A model generated the notes under the pieces. It was given only the letters and a program-made list of their open reading frames with translations. It made no database searches and was not told where the DNA came from. The translations under genes and the position numbers were made by a program. 64,000 nucleotides of DNA from Poecilobothrus nobilitatus (taxonomy: Eukaryota; Arthropoda; Insecta; Diptera; Dolichopodidae), in contig OX352772.1 of the NCBI GenBank assembly GCA_947095535.1, positions 30,833,445 to 30,897,444 on the forward strand, read 5' to 3'. Positions within the stretch are counted from its first letter, which is position 1. Each line of letters begins with the position of its first letter. Below, in pieces: positions 24,801-35,091 of this stretch.

Positions 24801-25250
24801 AGGGTCTTATTTCACCGCACTCAATTAATCTTAACTTATTCTTGTTCAGCATTGAATTATCTTGAATGATGAACAGTGCCACTTTTTTTTCTATTGTAAA
24901 AAAAATTTCATACAAAATACAAATTTTACTCAGACTGTTCAATCGTACACTGATGACTTTAGTCTATTGTAAATAACTATAGATTATGTTAGTGCATAGT
25001 ATTAGGTTGTTTATGAAAATGCCTGTATTCGTATAAATATAGTTACATCCACACCATCCCCTGCTGATAAAACCATCATTGTACCAAACAATATTGTACA
25101 AAGGGATGGAATTACTCAACAGGGACAACAAACTCCATTCCTCTAAAATAAAAACATAATTTCATATTTTATTACTTGCACACTTTCATTTCAATTTTTT
25201 TAAACTCACTACTTGAACCGAAGTGCCGTTGTTTCACAATCGATCGTTGC
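24801..25250. other. intergenic, nothing recognised
   Basis: No frame or family match was seen up to the start of the tandem duplication. Confidence 0.4.
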
Positions 25251-25859
25251 TTTTTAACTTTTGTATAAATAAGTAAACGCATTTTTTTTAAACATAATTA
25301 ATAAATTAGCTAATCGTACATTTCGCCATCATATGAGGTCAATACTCAATATTTACGAAATGAACTAAAAAAAAAAATTATTAAACAATTATGGAAAAAC
25401 GCTGATAATGCAAAATCAGCATTTTTTAACTGTAAAATCTTTTTAGTATTAAGAAAATTATTGTATTGAAAAAATATTATTTTTAAGTAGTTCTTTTCTA
25501 GAAGCAAATTAATAAAGACGTTTTAAATTAAAATCACCGTTTTTTATTTTAAAATTTTAAAAACTAACTTGAACAGATATAATTATATAACTACTTAAAT
25601 ATTTTAGCAAAATGCAGTATGTTTAATTTTTTTAGACGACATATTTTGACAATTAGTGTTAAAAATCTTAGTGTGAATAATTTTACATATATCGCTAAAC
25701 TTCAAGATTGCGTTCACGATGGTTATAATGTAAAATTTTGTTTATTTTTGTTTTTCTTTTCCGTTGCTTAAGGCATCTATGGATTTTAATTCGGCTATGC
25801 AAAATAAAGTTAATCTAACGAGTCAGTTTCGGAATGCTAAAAGATGATTGCATTTTATA

Positions 25860-26104
25860 GAAACAGAATATATAAATATATATATATACATACATATATA
25901 TGCAGTTTGTCTGCATATGCTAAAATTAATTCTGGTCTCTTCTTTGTGGAACAATCTACCAGATTTTTAAACATGCATTTTATGTTTAATTTTTTTGAAT
26001 TTTACATCAAAATCTTTATTTTGGAAAAACAAAATAGCTATTTCCTAATTTATTGTATACATTTAACAGGTTATTCATATTATAATACCACTTATTGTTT
26101 GTAA
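25860..26104 (+). mobile_element. possible tiny RT C-terminus relic upstream of paralogue 1
   Basis: One frame near 25935-25965 reads SSLWNNLPDF, close to the S-R-L-W-N-x-L-P motif at the end of non-LTR reverse transcriptases. The overlapping 86-codon frame (25844-26104) is in a different frame and has no domain. The same sequence occurs in duplication copy 2 (31620-31830). Confidence 0.3.
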
Positions 26105-26270
26105 ATGCATATTGTAGAGACTTATCATCTCATTATATCATCTCATATATAACATAAAAATTAAATAAATAAAAATTCAAAATTAAACCTTCCAATATTT
26201 TAAACGTCATAAACGTCATGGACATCATAAAAAAAACAATTTGCCTGTTTTATTAGCAAATATTTCCTGT

Positions 26271-26277
26271 CAGGTAA
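26271..26277 (+). promoter_or_regulatory. CAGGTAA, Zelda-type motif upstream of paralogue 1
   Basis: An exact CAGGTAA heptamer lies 178 nt upstream of the inferred start at 26449. CAGGTAA belongs to the CAGGTAG/TAGteam class bound by the pioneer factor Zelda in Drosophila embryos. The role here is inferred from the same motif upstream of all four paralogues. Confidence 0.5.
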
Positions 26278-26415
26278 ATTAATTTTAAGCAACTAACCTT
26301 AGTAATTAATAAACTGGCATTAGTGTAACTACTAAAATAATGTAAAAATTTTTTTTTTTTGCTTTAAACAGAATGTTCTGGAAATTATGCTTTAAATTAT
26401 GTTCTGGAAAAATTA

Positions 26416-26452
26416 TATAAAAGGTGATAAAATATATAACGCGAAGTCAGTT
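26416..26452 (+). promoter_or_regulatory. core promoter of paralogue 1: TATA box plus initiator
   Basis: TATAAAAG at 26416-26423 is followed by TCAGTT at 26447-26452. The initiator A at 26449 would be +1, 33 nt after the first T of the TATA box, and leaves a 5' UTR of 105 nt. The same arrangement precedes the other three paralogues. Confidence 0.75.
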
Positions 26453-26553
26453 ATCCTTTAACATAATTACGATTCATTTCGTGTTGTTGAAAGTGTTGAT
26501 AATAATTACAAAAAAATAAACAACAAAAGTCAAAGTATTTAATATTTTGCAGT

Positions 26554-27165
26554 ATGGATTTAAAAAATAATTTCATTAATTATTTAAAGAAATTCATGAA
26601 AAAACTGGCAAAAGTTATGCCAAACATGTTAAAAAATTTAACAACACGTAAAAAGATACGATCGTATTTGCATCATCATTATCAAAAATTAAATAAAAAT
26701 TCGGAATCAATTTTATCCGAACTATATAAAACTACAAATACCAATAAAGATAATGATTCATCATCATTACAACATTCATTATATTTGTATCGAGAAGAAT
26801 TAAGACGTAAACGTCGATCATCACATATCTTAAAAACAGCTTATATTAAAGCTGATCTTACCGAAAAATTAGTTGATAATAAAGTGAATAAAATTGTAAA
26901 TTTACCGTTAACATTTGAACAACAACAGACAATTATTCCGAATAATAATAATTTAGAAATACCTATAAATGAAATTGATGCTGTAACAAGGAGTTTTTTG
27001 TACAAAAAGAAATTAGAAAATCGTATAACACAAATTGAAAGAGATTTAATTAAAAATCATATTAAAAAATATCCCCAGGATATGAAAGATACGAAAAAAC
27101 AAGGATCAGAAAAACAACATCGAAAAAAAGAAAAACCTGGACCTGTACGATTTATTAAATTTTAA
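26554..27165 (+). CDS. uncharacterised basic intronless protein, paralogue 1 (203 aa)
   Basis: I do not recognise this family. The start ATG follows a 105-nt leader, and no earlier in-frame start was seen. Residues 8-36 form a lysine-rich, probably amphipathic helix containing YLKKFMKKLAKVMPNML. Motif 1 (residues 74-115) contains HSLYLYREELRRKRR and later KADLTEKLVD. Motif 2 (142-166) contains DAVTRSFLYKKKLENR. A poly-N loop (130-133) separates them, and the tail (170-203) is rich in K, E and Q and ends GPVRFIKF. There is no signal peptide, membrane segment or zinc ligand set. Motifs 1 and 2 are conserved in paralogues 3 and 4, while the N-terminal helix is shared only with paralogue 2. AATAAA words follow the stop. 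A TTTTGCAG just before the ATG could act as a splice acceptor, but no intron is needed. A distant Bearded-family relationship (basic helix, late PVRF) was considered and is weak. Confidence 0.85.
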   Translation: MDLKNNFINYLKKFMKKLAKVMPNMLKNLTTRKKIRSYLHHHYQKLNKNSESILSELYKTTNTNKDNDSSSLQHSLYLYREELRRKRRSSHILKTAYIKADLTEKLVDNKVNKIVNLPLTFEQQQTIIPNNNNLEIPINEIDAVTRSFLYKKKLENRITQIERDLIKNHIKKYPQDMKDTKKQGSEKQHRKKEKPGPVRFIKF

Positions 27166-27228
27166 AAAAATAAAATAAAATTGTTTTTAATTAAATTTTA
27201 TAAAATTATAAATTTGTTATTTTTTTTT

Positions 27229-28785
27229 TTATACCCGTACGATAGGATCGGGTATAATAAAATTACTCCTCCGTTTGTAACACCTCGAACTAAGCGAGCT
27301 AGATATACCTTCAAAGGTATGGATCGGATCAGAAAAAAATTCTAAGACTTTTGAGCCATGTCCGTCCGTCAGCACGCTAACTCAAAAACTAAGAAAGCTA
27401 GAATCTTGAAATTTACACAAAATATTTTGGGAGTAATTTGTAGGTTCCCTATTTTTTTTGGTTGAGTTTGGACCAAGCCTTAGGGTAGCTCTCGAACAGC
27501 TAACTTTTAGGTCCCCACATTTTTTTTGCAATAGAGCTATGAAATTTTAACTACTGATAGATCTCACAAAAATATTAATTTTATTTTTAATAACTTTTTT
27601 TTGTAGCCTCACCCGTTACGGAGCTACAGCTCCCCAAAGGTTCAAAAAAGCTCTATATTTAAATTGTTATATCACAAGTTGTATAAGGTATATCTTCATT
27701 TTGAAAACGCCAAACGATTACTACTTTTATTAGCTTTAAAAGTATATATAGAATAAATATATATTTGTGGCATACGGTGTCTTAATTTACCGTTATGTAA
27801 AACTCAAATTTTGCAAAATCCTTCAACCCTTCTATCTTCTAAACAGTTTAAGTTGGAAACTTGAAATTTTGACAGAAGTTAGATCTTTGAATATGAGTCA
27901 TTTAAAAAATTTTTTTGTATCACTTCCCGTTTAGGAGCTGTAAGGGGTCAAAAACTGAAAATTTCCTATTTTTAAACACCTGTAACTTGAACACCTGTTA
28001 AAATTTTTTTGAAGTAATACATAAAAATTAAAGCTTCAACATTATACTCTTATTTTTGTTAACAACTTTTTTTAATAATATAGGGTTACTTTATAATTGA
28101 CGAAAGTGTTACTTGATTTTTTCAAATTTTCTAACAAATTTCTTTAACAAATTTTTTGCATTTTGTTTTACTCGATAATTTGAAATTGTTCAAGATATAA
28201 TGCGTAGTACAAAAATATGTAAATAAATAAACAACATAACGGTTGCTTGAAGAATTATTATTTATATGATATTGATATATATACATACTTATATAATATC
28301 ATGTTTATTTACATATCGTATATATCACTAGTGAATGAATGATAAGAGTATAGATGTATATTATATAGCGCCGTATTTACATACATATATGTATTTTATT
28401 GTACCTATAAGAAATTATCCTGTCAATGGAATATTTAAATATAATATTTAAAATTATATTTACTGTTTTGTACTTAGTAAATTTAATATACATTTACCGC
28501 TTAGTATTAAATGGTACTATAGAATATTTGAAAAAGTTTTGGATTGATAATCGTTATGTGGAAGGTTAGAATCTGCTTTTGAAGAATGTACATTTAAACA
28601 TATAGTTTGAATATATGTACAACCCATAGTACTAAAAATTATAAAATTCACTCAAATTATTTTAAAATACTAAAATATTAAAAAAATAATATTGTAAGCA
28701 GAGTGACAGGCTGTGAACATACTAACGGTTCGTACGGGTATCTAAGAGTTGACAAAGGCAACTGTATTCTTCCTCGTTTTTTTTT
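27229..28785 (-). mobile_element. family B element B2, inserted 60 bp downstream of paralogue 1
   Basis: It starts TTTTTTATACCCGTACGATAG and ends GTATTCTTCCTCGTTTTTT, an inverted version of B1. The microsatellite is short here (GTCCGTCCGTC near 27360). In duplication copy 2 the equivalent place (about 32910-32955) is an uninterrupted T-run followed by GATTGCAATTTGATTGTAATT, giving a natural empty site. Insertion therefore followed the duplication. The element ends fall in T-runs, so the target duplication cannot be delimited by eye. Confidence 0.9.
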
Positions 28786-29305
28786 GCGTTTTGATTGTAA
28801 TTTTTATTAAATCCTTTTTTGCAATTCCGTTAATAATATATTATTTTTCTATTGCGTTAATAACAAATTACTTTTTTTTTGGGTTGTTTTGTAAGTTAAA
28901 TATAAAGATAATAAATAAGATATTAATTAATTGTATAAATTGATCTGTCTTTTGAATTACCTAAAAACTTTTAGGAAATTTTTAGGTTTAAAAAAAAAAT
29001 AAAAACATAATAAGGATTTTAAATAAAAATAGATTACGTCCTTTTTTCAAAATAAAACAAATTCTTACAAAAAAAAATGATGTATCGTTGTAAGAATTTT
29101 TCTAATAAATAATATTCCAAATGTGGTTATATTATTCAAAAGATATTAGTGAAGAGCGTCTACTTCTTCTTAGAAAAAAAAGACCTTTTTTATCATTAAT
29201 TTTCTTGAAAGTAATATATTTTTTTTTTCAGCTCATTTAGTTTTAAGCAAACAAATTGTTAATGATTCAAAAATTAATGAATCTAATTTTTAATAAATTT
29301 ACTAA
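28786..29305. other. remainder of the duplicated flank; no gene
   Basis: GCGTTTTGATTGTAATTTTT and downstream sequence to about 29016 match copy 2 (32952-33202). The frame at 28749-28943 spans the end of B2 and is not a gene. Confidence 0.6.
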
Positions 29306-29317
29306 AGGTCGTATAAC

Positions 29318-29470
29318 CTATTGTTTGGTCAAAAAAGAGACGTGGTGTTAAAGCTCTACACGCGTGGTGTTAGAAGTAGGTTAAAGCTCTACACACTCAT
29401 AGAACACTTGTGCCTCCTTTATAGGCTCTTTCACTTTTCTATAGTGTCTTTCGATGGTTTGAAAAAAAAA
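29318..29470 (+). repeat. GGTTAAAGCTCYACAC repeat, copy 2
   Basis: CTATTGTTTGGTCAAAAAAG, GGTGTTAAAGCTCTACACGC, GGTTAAAGCTCTACACAC and TAGTGTCTTTCGATGGTTTG parallel 19855-20000 in order. It lies within the 1.6-kb part of copy 1 that is missing from copy 2. The 77-codon frame here (29321-29554) is not supported. Confidence 0.5.
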
Positions 29471-30270
29471 AATTCAAAAACTATAAACAAATTTATTTTG
29501 AATCAACTTAATGGATCACAAGTATATTATCGTGTTCACAAGGAAAGACAATAGTTTTTGAATCATTATAATAAATTTAAATCTTTAACGTTAAGGCCGT
29601 TGTCACGGTTAAATAAAATGAATTAATCAATTAATTATTAAACTTATTGTTTAATATCTTAAGTATTTATTGTCTTAAGTCTTATTTTAAATTTTAAAAT
29701 ATTTTTCAATATTTAATTTTGTTTGATTATTAAATTAATTTTTTTATTATCAAAAAGCCATATTATCATGAAGCCATAATAAAAACATTGTCAATTCCAT
29801 GTTTGAAATTATTTGACGCACAACTTCTTTTACAATTATTTTTGATTCAACAAAGATTAAAATTTTAATAGTTGAAGCTTTCACTAACAAAAATTCGGGC
29901 AATTAATATTTGCAATTTGTCTTTTTATGAAATAAATTCACATTTATAAGAGAGATTTTTTTTTTTTGATGAAACTTTCATTTGTAAAATTACTTGTATT
30001 ACGTCCCTTGTCCATTGCGGTATCTGTACGAGCTCAAAGCTCATTTAGAGATGAATAAAAGATGAATAAATAAAAATATAGTGGTGTACTGAAAATTTGT
30101 TTTGATTTTATAATATCCTTATATTAAATTATATTAAATGATAAAGTCCACTTATTTATATTGTATTTATTTATTTAAAAAAAGAAAAATGAATTTAGAT
30201 GAATATTGATGGGAAAATTATAATGTTATTAATCAATAAAAATCTTTTTTACAAAAATCACTCTATAGTC
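29471..30270. other. intergenic, nothing recognised
   Basis: AT-rich, within the segment unique to duplication copy 1. Confidence 0.4.
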
Positions 30271-30279
30271 TCTTCTTAA

Positions 30280-30388
30280 ATTTTCAAATTTTTGTGTAAG
30301 TCACAATTCTAAACAGTTTGTATTGTCTTTTAGAAATGTGCGCTATTAAAAAACTTTGGTTTACATTCTACGTTGTTTTCTTTTTTGT
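30280..30388 (+). repeat. family D right-end fragment
   Basis: AAGTCACAATTCTAAACAGT, GTCTTTTAGAAATGTGCGCT and GGTTTACATTCTACGTTGTTT match the family D right end at 18255-18352 and 49735-49830. Confidence 0.7.
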
Positions 30389-31984
30389 CTTTAGAAATAT
30401 TTTATTTTTATTAAAATAAAAAAAATATTTTTAAAAAGTAATAATTTCAACTTTTATTTATTTTAACTTGATACTAAACCAATATTATTTAAACAAGGAC
30501 TTCTTAACAATAAAAATTTATCCTTAAATATCCTTTCACTATACTCCTGAATTTTTCCTCTCTTTTCTTTTTTATTTAATTATTAATTATGTAATATATT
30601 AAAAGTTGTATAATCATGAATTATTTTCTCGCTTTTTTATTTTTCTGACCAATAATTACAGAAATTGATAAAACTATAACAGCCATTATAAAAATCTATA
30701 AGTAGAAGTAAATGAAAGTTAAAATAATAATTTTGAAATCTCCATTGTTGAATATTCACGTTTATAATGAAATAGAATTCACTCAGTTATAGATTTGTTT
30801 TTTTTTATTTTTTAAGTAAAAAATATCTAAAGTTTGTGTAATTTATTCTTAATTAATATAAATGCAAAACTAATATATTGTATATACATACATACATATA
30901 TACATATTTTGATATTTTATTTATTTATTTTTTTATTCAGACTGAACGGAAATAGAAATTTCTATTAACCAAAACTTTTTAACTTTTGTATAAATAAGTA
31001 AACGCATTTTTTTTAAACATAATTAATAAATTAGCTAATCGTACATTTCGCCATCATATGAGGTCAATACTCAATATTTACGAAATGAACTAAAAAAAAA
31101 AATTATTAAACAATTATGGAAAAACGCTGATAATGCAAAATCAGCATTTTTTAACTGTAAAATCTTTTTAGTATTAAGAAAATTATTGTATTGAAAAAAT
31201 ATTATTTTTAAGTAGTTCTTTTCTAGAAGCAAATTAATAAAGACGTTTTAAATTAAAATCACCGTTTTTTATTTTAAAATTTTAAAAACTAACTTGAACA
31301 GATATAATTATATAACTACTTAAATATTTTAGCAAAATGCAGTATGTTTAATTTTTTTAGACGACATATTTTGACAATTAGTGTTAAAAATCTTAGTGTG
31401 AATAATTTTACATATATCGCTAAACTTCAAAATTACATATATCGTTCACGATGGCTATAATGTAAAATTTTGTTTATTTTTTTTTTCTTTTTCGTTGTTT
31501 AGGGCATCTATGGATTTTAATTCGGCTATGCAAAATAAAGTTAATCTAACGAGTCAGTTTCGGAATGCTAAAAGATGATTGCATTTTATGGAAACAGAAT
31601 ATATATATATATATATACATACATATTATAAGTTTGTCTGCATATGCTAAAATTAATTCTGGTCTCTTCTTTGTGGAACAATCTACCAGATTTTTAAACA
31701 TGCATTTTATGTTTAATTTTTTTGAATTTTACATCAAAATCATTATTTTGGAAAAACAAAATAGCTATTTCCTAATTTATTGTATACATTTAACAGGTTA
31801 TTCATATTATAATACCACTTATTGTTTGTAAATGCATATTGTAGAGACTTATCATCTCATATATAACATAAAAATTAAATAAATAAAAATTCAAAATTAA
31901 ACCTTCCAATATTTTAAACGTCATAAACGTCATGGACATCATAAAAAAAACAATTTGCCTGTTTTATTAGCAAATATTTCCTGT

Positions 31985-31991
31985 CAGGTAA
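31985..31991 (+). promoter_or_regulatory. CAGGTAA, Zelda-type motif upstream of paralogue 2
   Basis: An exact CAGGTAA lies 178 nt upstream of the inferred start, carried over unchanged in the duplication. Confidence 0.5.
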
Positions 31992-32129
31992 ATTAATTTT
32001 AAGCAACTAACCTTAGTAATTAATAAACTGGCATTAGTGTAACTACTAAAATAATGTAAAAATTTTTTTTTTTTGCTTTAAACAGAATGTTCTGGAAATT
32101 ATGCTTTAAATTATGTTCTGGAAAAATTA

Positions 32130-32166
32130 TATAAAAGGTGATAAAATATATAACGCGAAGTCAGTT
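32130..32166 (+). promoter_or_regulatory. core promoter of paralogue 2: TATA box plus initiator
   Basis: TATAAAAG at 32130-32137 and TCAGTT at 32161-32166 place +1 at 32163, with a 105-nt leader to the ATG. It is identical to the promoter of paralogue 1. Confidence 0.75.
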
Positions 32167-32267
32167 ATCCTTTAACATAATTACGATTCATTTCGTGTTG
32201 TTGAAAGTGTTGATAATAATTACAAAAAAAAAAACAACAAAAGTCAAAGTATTTAATATTTTGCAGT

Positions 32268-32861
32268 ATGGATTTAAAAAATAATTTCATTAATTATTTA
32301 AAGAAATTCATGAAAAAATTGGCAAAAGTTATGCCAAACATGTTAAAAAATTTAACAACACGTAAAAAGATACGATCGTATTTGCATCATCATTATCAAA
32401 AAGCAAATAAAAATTCGGAATCAATTTTATCCGAACTATATAAAACTACAAATACCAATAAAGATAATGATTCATCATCATTACAACATTCATTATATTT
32501 GTATCGAGAAGAATTAAGACGTAAACGTCGATCATCACATATCTTAAAAACAGCTTATATTAAAGCTGATCTTACCGAAAAATTAGTTGATAATAAAGTG
32601 AATAAAATTGTAAATTTACCGTTAATTATTCCGAATAATAATAATAATTTAGAAATACCTATAAATGAAATTGATGCTGTAACAAGGAGTTTTTTGTACA
32701 AAAAGAAATTAGAAAATCGTATAACACAAATTGAAAGAGATTTAATTAAAAATCATATTAAAAAATATCCCCAGGATATGAAAGATACGAAAAAACAAGG
32801 ATCAGAAAAACAACATAAAAAAAAAGAAAAACCTGGACCTGTACGATTTATTAAATTTTAA
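32268..32861 (+). CDS. uncharacterised basic intronless protein, paralogue 2 (197 aa)
   Basis: This is the duplicate of the 203-aa protein, with the same N-terminal basic helix, motif 1, motif 2 and GPVRFIKF end. I count few differences: an L-to-A change near residue 46, an in-frame loss of seven residues around TFEQQQT between the motifs, one extra N in the asparagine run, and an R-to-K change in the tail. At least one base difference is silent. All indels keep the frame. That two recent copies are both open, with indels confined to the linker, suggests selection on both motifs, though the copies are too young to prove it. The promoter and CAGGTAA are intact, so the copy is probably expressed. 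Function unknown. Confidence 0.85.
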   Translation: MDLKNNFINYLKKFMKKLAKVMPNMLKNLTTRKKIRSYLHHHYQKANKNSESILSELYKTTNTNKDNDSSSLQHSLYLYREELRRKRRSSHILKTAYIKADLTEKLVDNKVNKIVNLPLIIPNNNNNLEIPINEIDAVTRSFLYKKKLENRITQIERDLIKNHIKKYPQDMKDTKKQGSEKQHKKKEKPGPVRFIKF

Positions 32862-33181
32862 AAAAATAAAATAAAATTGTTTTTAATTAAATTTTATAAA
32901 ATTATAATTTTGTTATTTTTTTTTTTTTTGATTGCAATTTGATTGTAATTGCGTTTTGATTGTAATTTTTATTAAATCCTTTTTTGCAATTCCGTTAATA
33001 ATATATTATTTTTCTATTGCGTTAATAACTTTTACTTTTTTTTTGGGTTATTTTGTAAGTTAAATATAAAGATAATAAATAAGATATTAATTAATTGTAT
33101 AAATTGATCTGTCTTTTGAATTACCTAAAAACTTTTAGGAAATTTTTAGGTTTAAAAAAAAAATACTAAGGAACATAAGAA

Positions 33182-33217
33182 CATAATAAGGATTTTAAAT
33201 AAAAAATCCTTATTATG
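33182..33217. repeat. perfect 15-bp inverted repeat at a deletion breakpoint
   Basis: CATAATAAGGATTTT and AAAATCCTTATTATG surround a 6-nt loop. The left arm matches copy 1 (about 29005-29020); the right arm has no counterpart there and lies where copy 2 jumps 1.6 kb forward. Confidence 0.8.
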
Positions 33218-33539
33218 TTTGTTTACGCTTTTTTATTTTTCTGACCAATAATTACAGAAATTGATAAAACTATAACAGCTAAAATAATAATTTTGAAATC
33301 TCCATTGTTGAATATTCACGTTTATAATGAAATAGAATTCACTCAGTTATAGATTTGTTTTTTTTTATTTTTTAAGTAAAAAATATCTAAAGTTTGTGTA
33401 ATTTATTCTTAATTAATATAAATGCAAAACTAATATATTGTATATACATACATACATATATACATATTTTGATATTTTATTTATTTATTTTTTTATTCAG
33501 ACTGAACGGAAATAGAAATTTCTATTAACCAAAACTTTT

Positions 33540-34499
33540 GAAAACTGTGGAAACAAAAATTTCTTTTATAAAAACAAATTTATTTTCATTTTGAAAAATT
33601 AACATATTAAGGCACTTAAGACTTCATATAATAACTATATATTATATTATTGAATCACCTCACATTTGTATAAGAATTCTTATAAAAATTAAGCTCTAAT
33701 ATTGTAGACGTTATTTTACAACAAAAAAATTTTAAAAATTTATATAAATAGAAAATATATAAGCAGAAAAAACCGTATTATAAAAAAAAACTCAAAAAGA
33801 AGGAGACTTGAGTAAAAAATAAAACGGTAAAAACTCATCAAAATTTTACTGATGTTCCCTTTTGGCTTTATTTTAATTTCTTCTGTCATTTATCAAATTT
33901 TAAAAGTAGGTTAATAAAAAAAGTATTTTTTATTTAGAAGAGTTTGGAAATTTTTTTTTAAAAGTTATTTTATATTGTCATAAAAAATGACTATTTATTA
34001 ATTTTTCTTTAAATATTATTATATTTTTAGAGTGCGGGTAAACTTGATCTTTGGTAAATTTTTATCTTAAGTGCAAACTTACTTTTTTTAGGGTTTGTAA
34101 AAAAAAAAAAACCTTTCAGACATTTTCATTTCAAATGAGATAATATTTCAAAAAAAAATGAGTAATGTTTTTCTTTTTAACTGTTTTTCCCTCAAATTTT
34201 AAGTGTCTTCTCTTTTGAAAATTTTTTGCAAGTAAACGTCCACGAAAGAACTTATAATATATTTAAAAAAAAAACCACTGTAACTTTGAAACTCATAACA
34301 TTTAAACTTCCAACTCATTTTAACCAATTTGTCTGTTTAATGAAAAAGTTTGAAAAATAAAATTTCCTACCATTAACTAAATTATAAAAAGCAAAATTAA
34401 AAACTCATATACCGTTTAATTATAACTTATATCAATTATATGTATATCAAATATTTTTGTTTATTGTAAATTATTATTATTATTCTTTATTATTCCAAA
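33540..34499. other. intergenic, nothing recognised
   Basis: AT-rich, with no frame or family match seen. Confidence 0.4.
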
Positions 34500-34501
34500 T
34501 A

Positions 34502-35089
34502 CAGTCAAACCTGGTTAAGTGAAACCTTGGTAAATGGAAAACCTCTATAAAGAGAACTCTCACCTTGGTCCCTACATTTTAGTGAAAAAAAACCTTTATA
34601 ATTAAGATTGTTTGACCTCAATAATTGGATCTTAATTTCAAAATTTTTACCTCTCTAACTGAAACTTTATAATTCGTATCTCTTTTAATGGCACAATTTT
34701 TTTTCACTTCTTTAAATTACAAAAATTTTTATATTTTTTATTTTGCTGAATTTAAAATATTTACGTCAAAGAACCGCTATTTTTGGGTTTTTATTTTTGT
34801 ATGAACATTTTGGATTAATATAGGTATCTATTCAGATTTTGTTAGTTCTAGTTTTAGTTATAAGCTAAAATGTAAAAAAAAATTATTTTTTTTTGCGGTA
34901 AGTGATTAAAAATTTTTTTAAACTTTCAAAACGGTTTAACTTTCAGATTTCCAGAAACCTCTTTAATTCGAAGAATTTACGCCTGAGTGAGTGGAACCTG
35001 GCTGAGTAGAAAACTGCATAAGTGAACTACCTCTATAAGTGGAATAAAACTACTTGCACCTAGAGGTTCCACTTATCCACGTTTGACTG
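34502..35089. mobile_element. pogo/Tigger-type MITE (588 bp)
   Basis: The left end is CAGTCAAACCTGGTTAAGTG; the right end, read on the minus strand, is CAGTCAAACGTGGATAAGTG. The ends are flanked by TA on both sides (34500-34501 and 35090-35091), the Tc1/mariner target site. CAGTCAAACCT...TTAAGTGGAACC-like ends are typical of the pogo branch. Sub-terminal words GGTTCCACTT, GAACCTCTATAA-like and GGAAAACCTCTATAAAG recur inside. No transposase is encoded, so it depended on a partner element. Confidence 0.85.
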
Positions 35090-35091
35090 TA

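Larger units (their letters stand above)
25252..30975 (+). repeat. tandem segmental duplication, copy 1
   Basis: From CTTTTTAACTTTTGTATAAA at about 25250 this sequence repeats, almost base for base, from about 30976. Copy 1 contains the first paralogue (26554-27165), a family B element at 27229-28785 that is absent from copy 2, and a segment of about 1.6 kb (29017-30625) also missing from copy 2. It ends at ATTAACCAAAACTTTT near 30975, where copy 2 begins. The two copies differ by few substitutions outside these indels, so the duplication is recent. Confidence 0.9.
30976..33537 (+). repeat. tandem segmental duplication, copy 2
   Basis: It repeats copy 1 from CTTTTTAACTTTTGTATAAA to TTAACCAAAACTTTT, with paralogue 2 at 32268-32861. 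Compared with copy 1 it lacks the family B insertion, lacks about 1.6 kb at 33203-33230, and has a deletion of about 38 bp near 33279. The deletion breakpoint carries a perfect 15-bp inverted repeat at 33182-33217. Confidence 0.9.

Noticed and set aside
25844..31831. Pair of 86-88-codon ORFs (25844-26104 and 31565-31831) conserved between the duplication copies
   Set aside because: Conservation is explained by the recent duplication. The frame is low complexity and overlaps, out of frame, an RT-like S-L-W-N-N-L-P relic.
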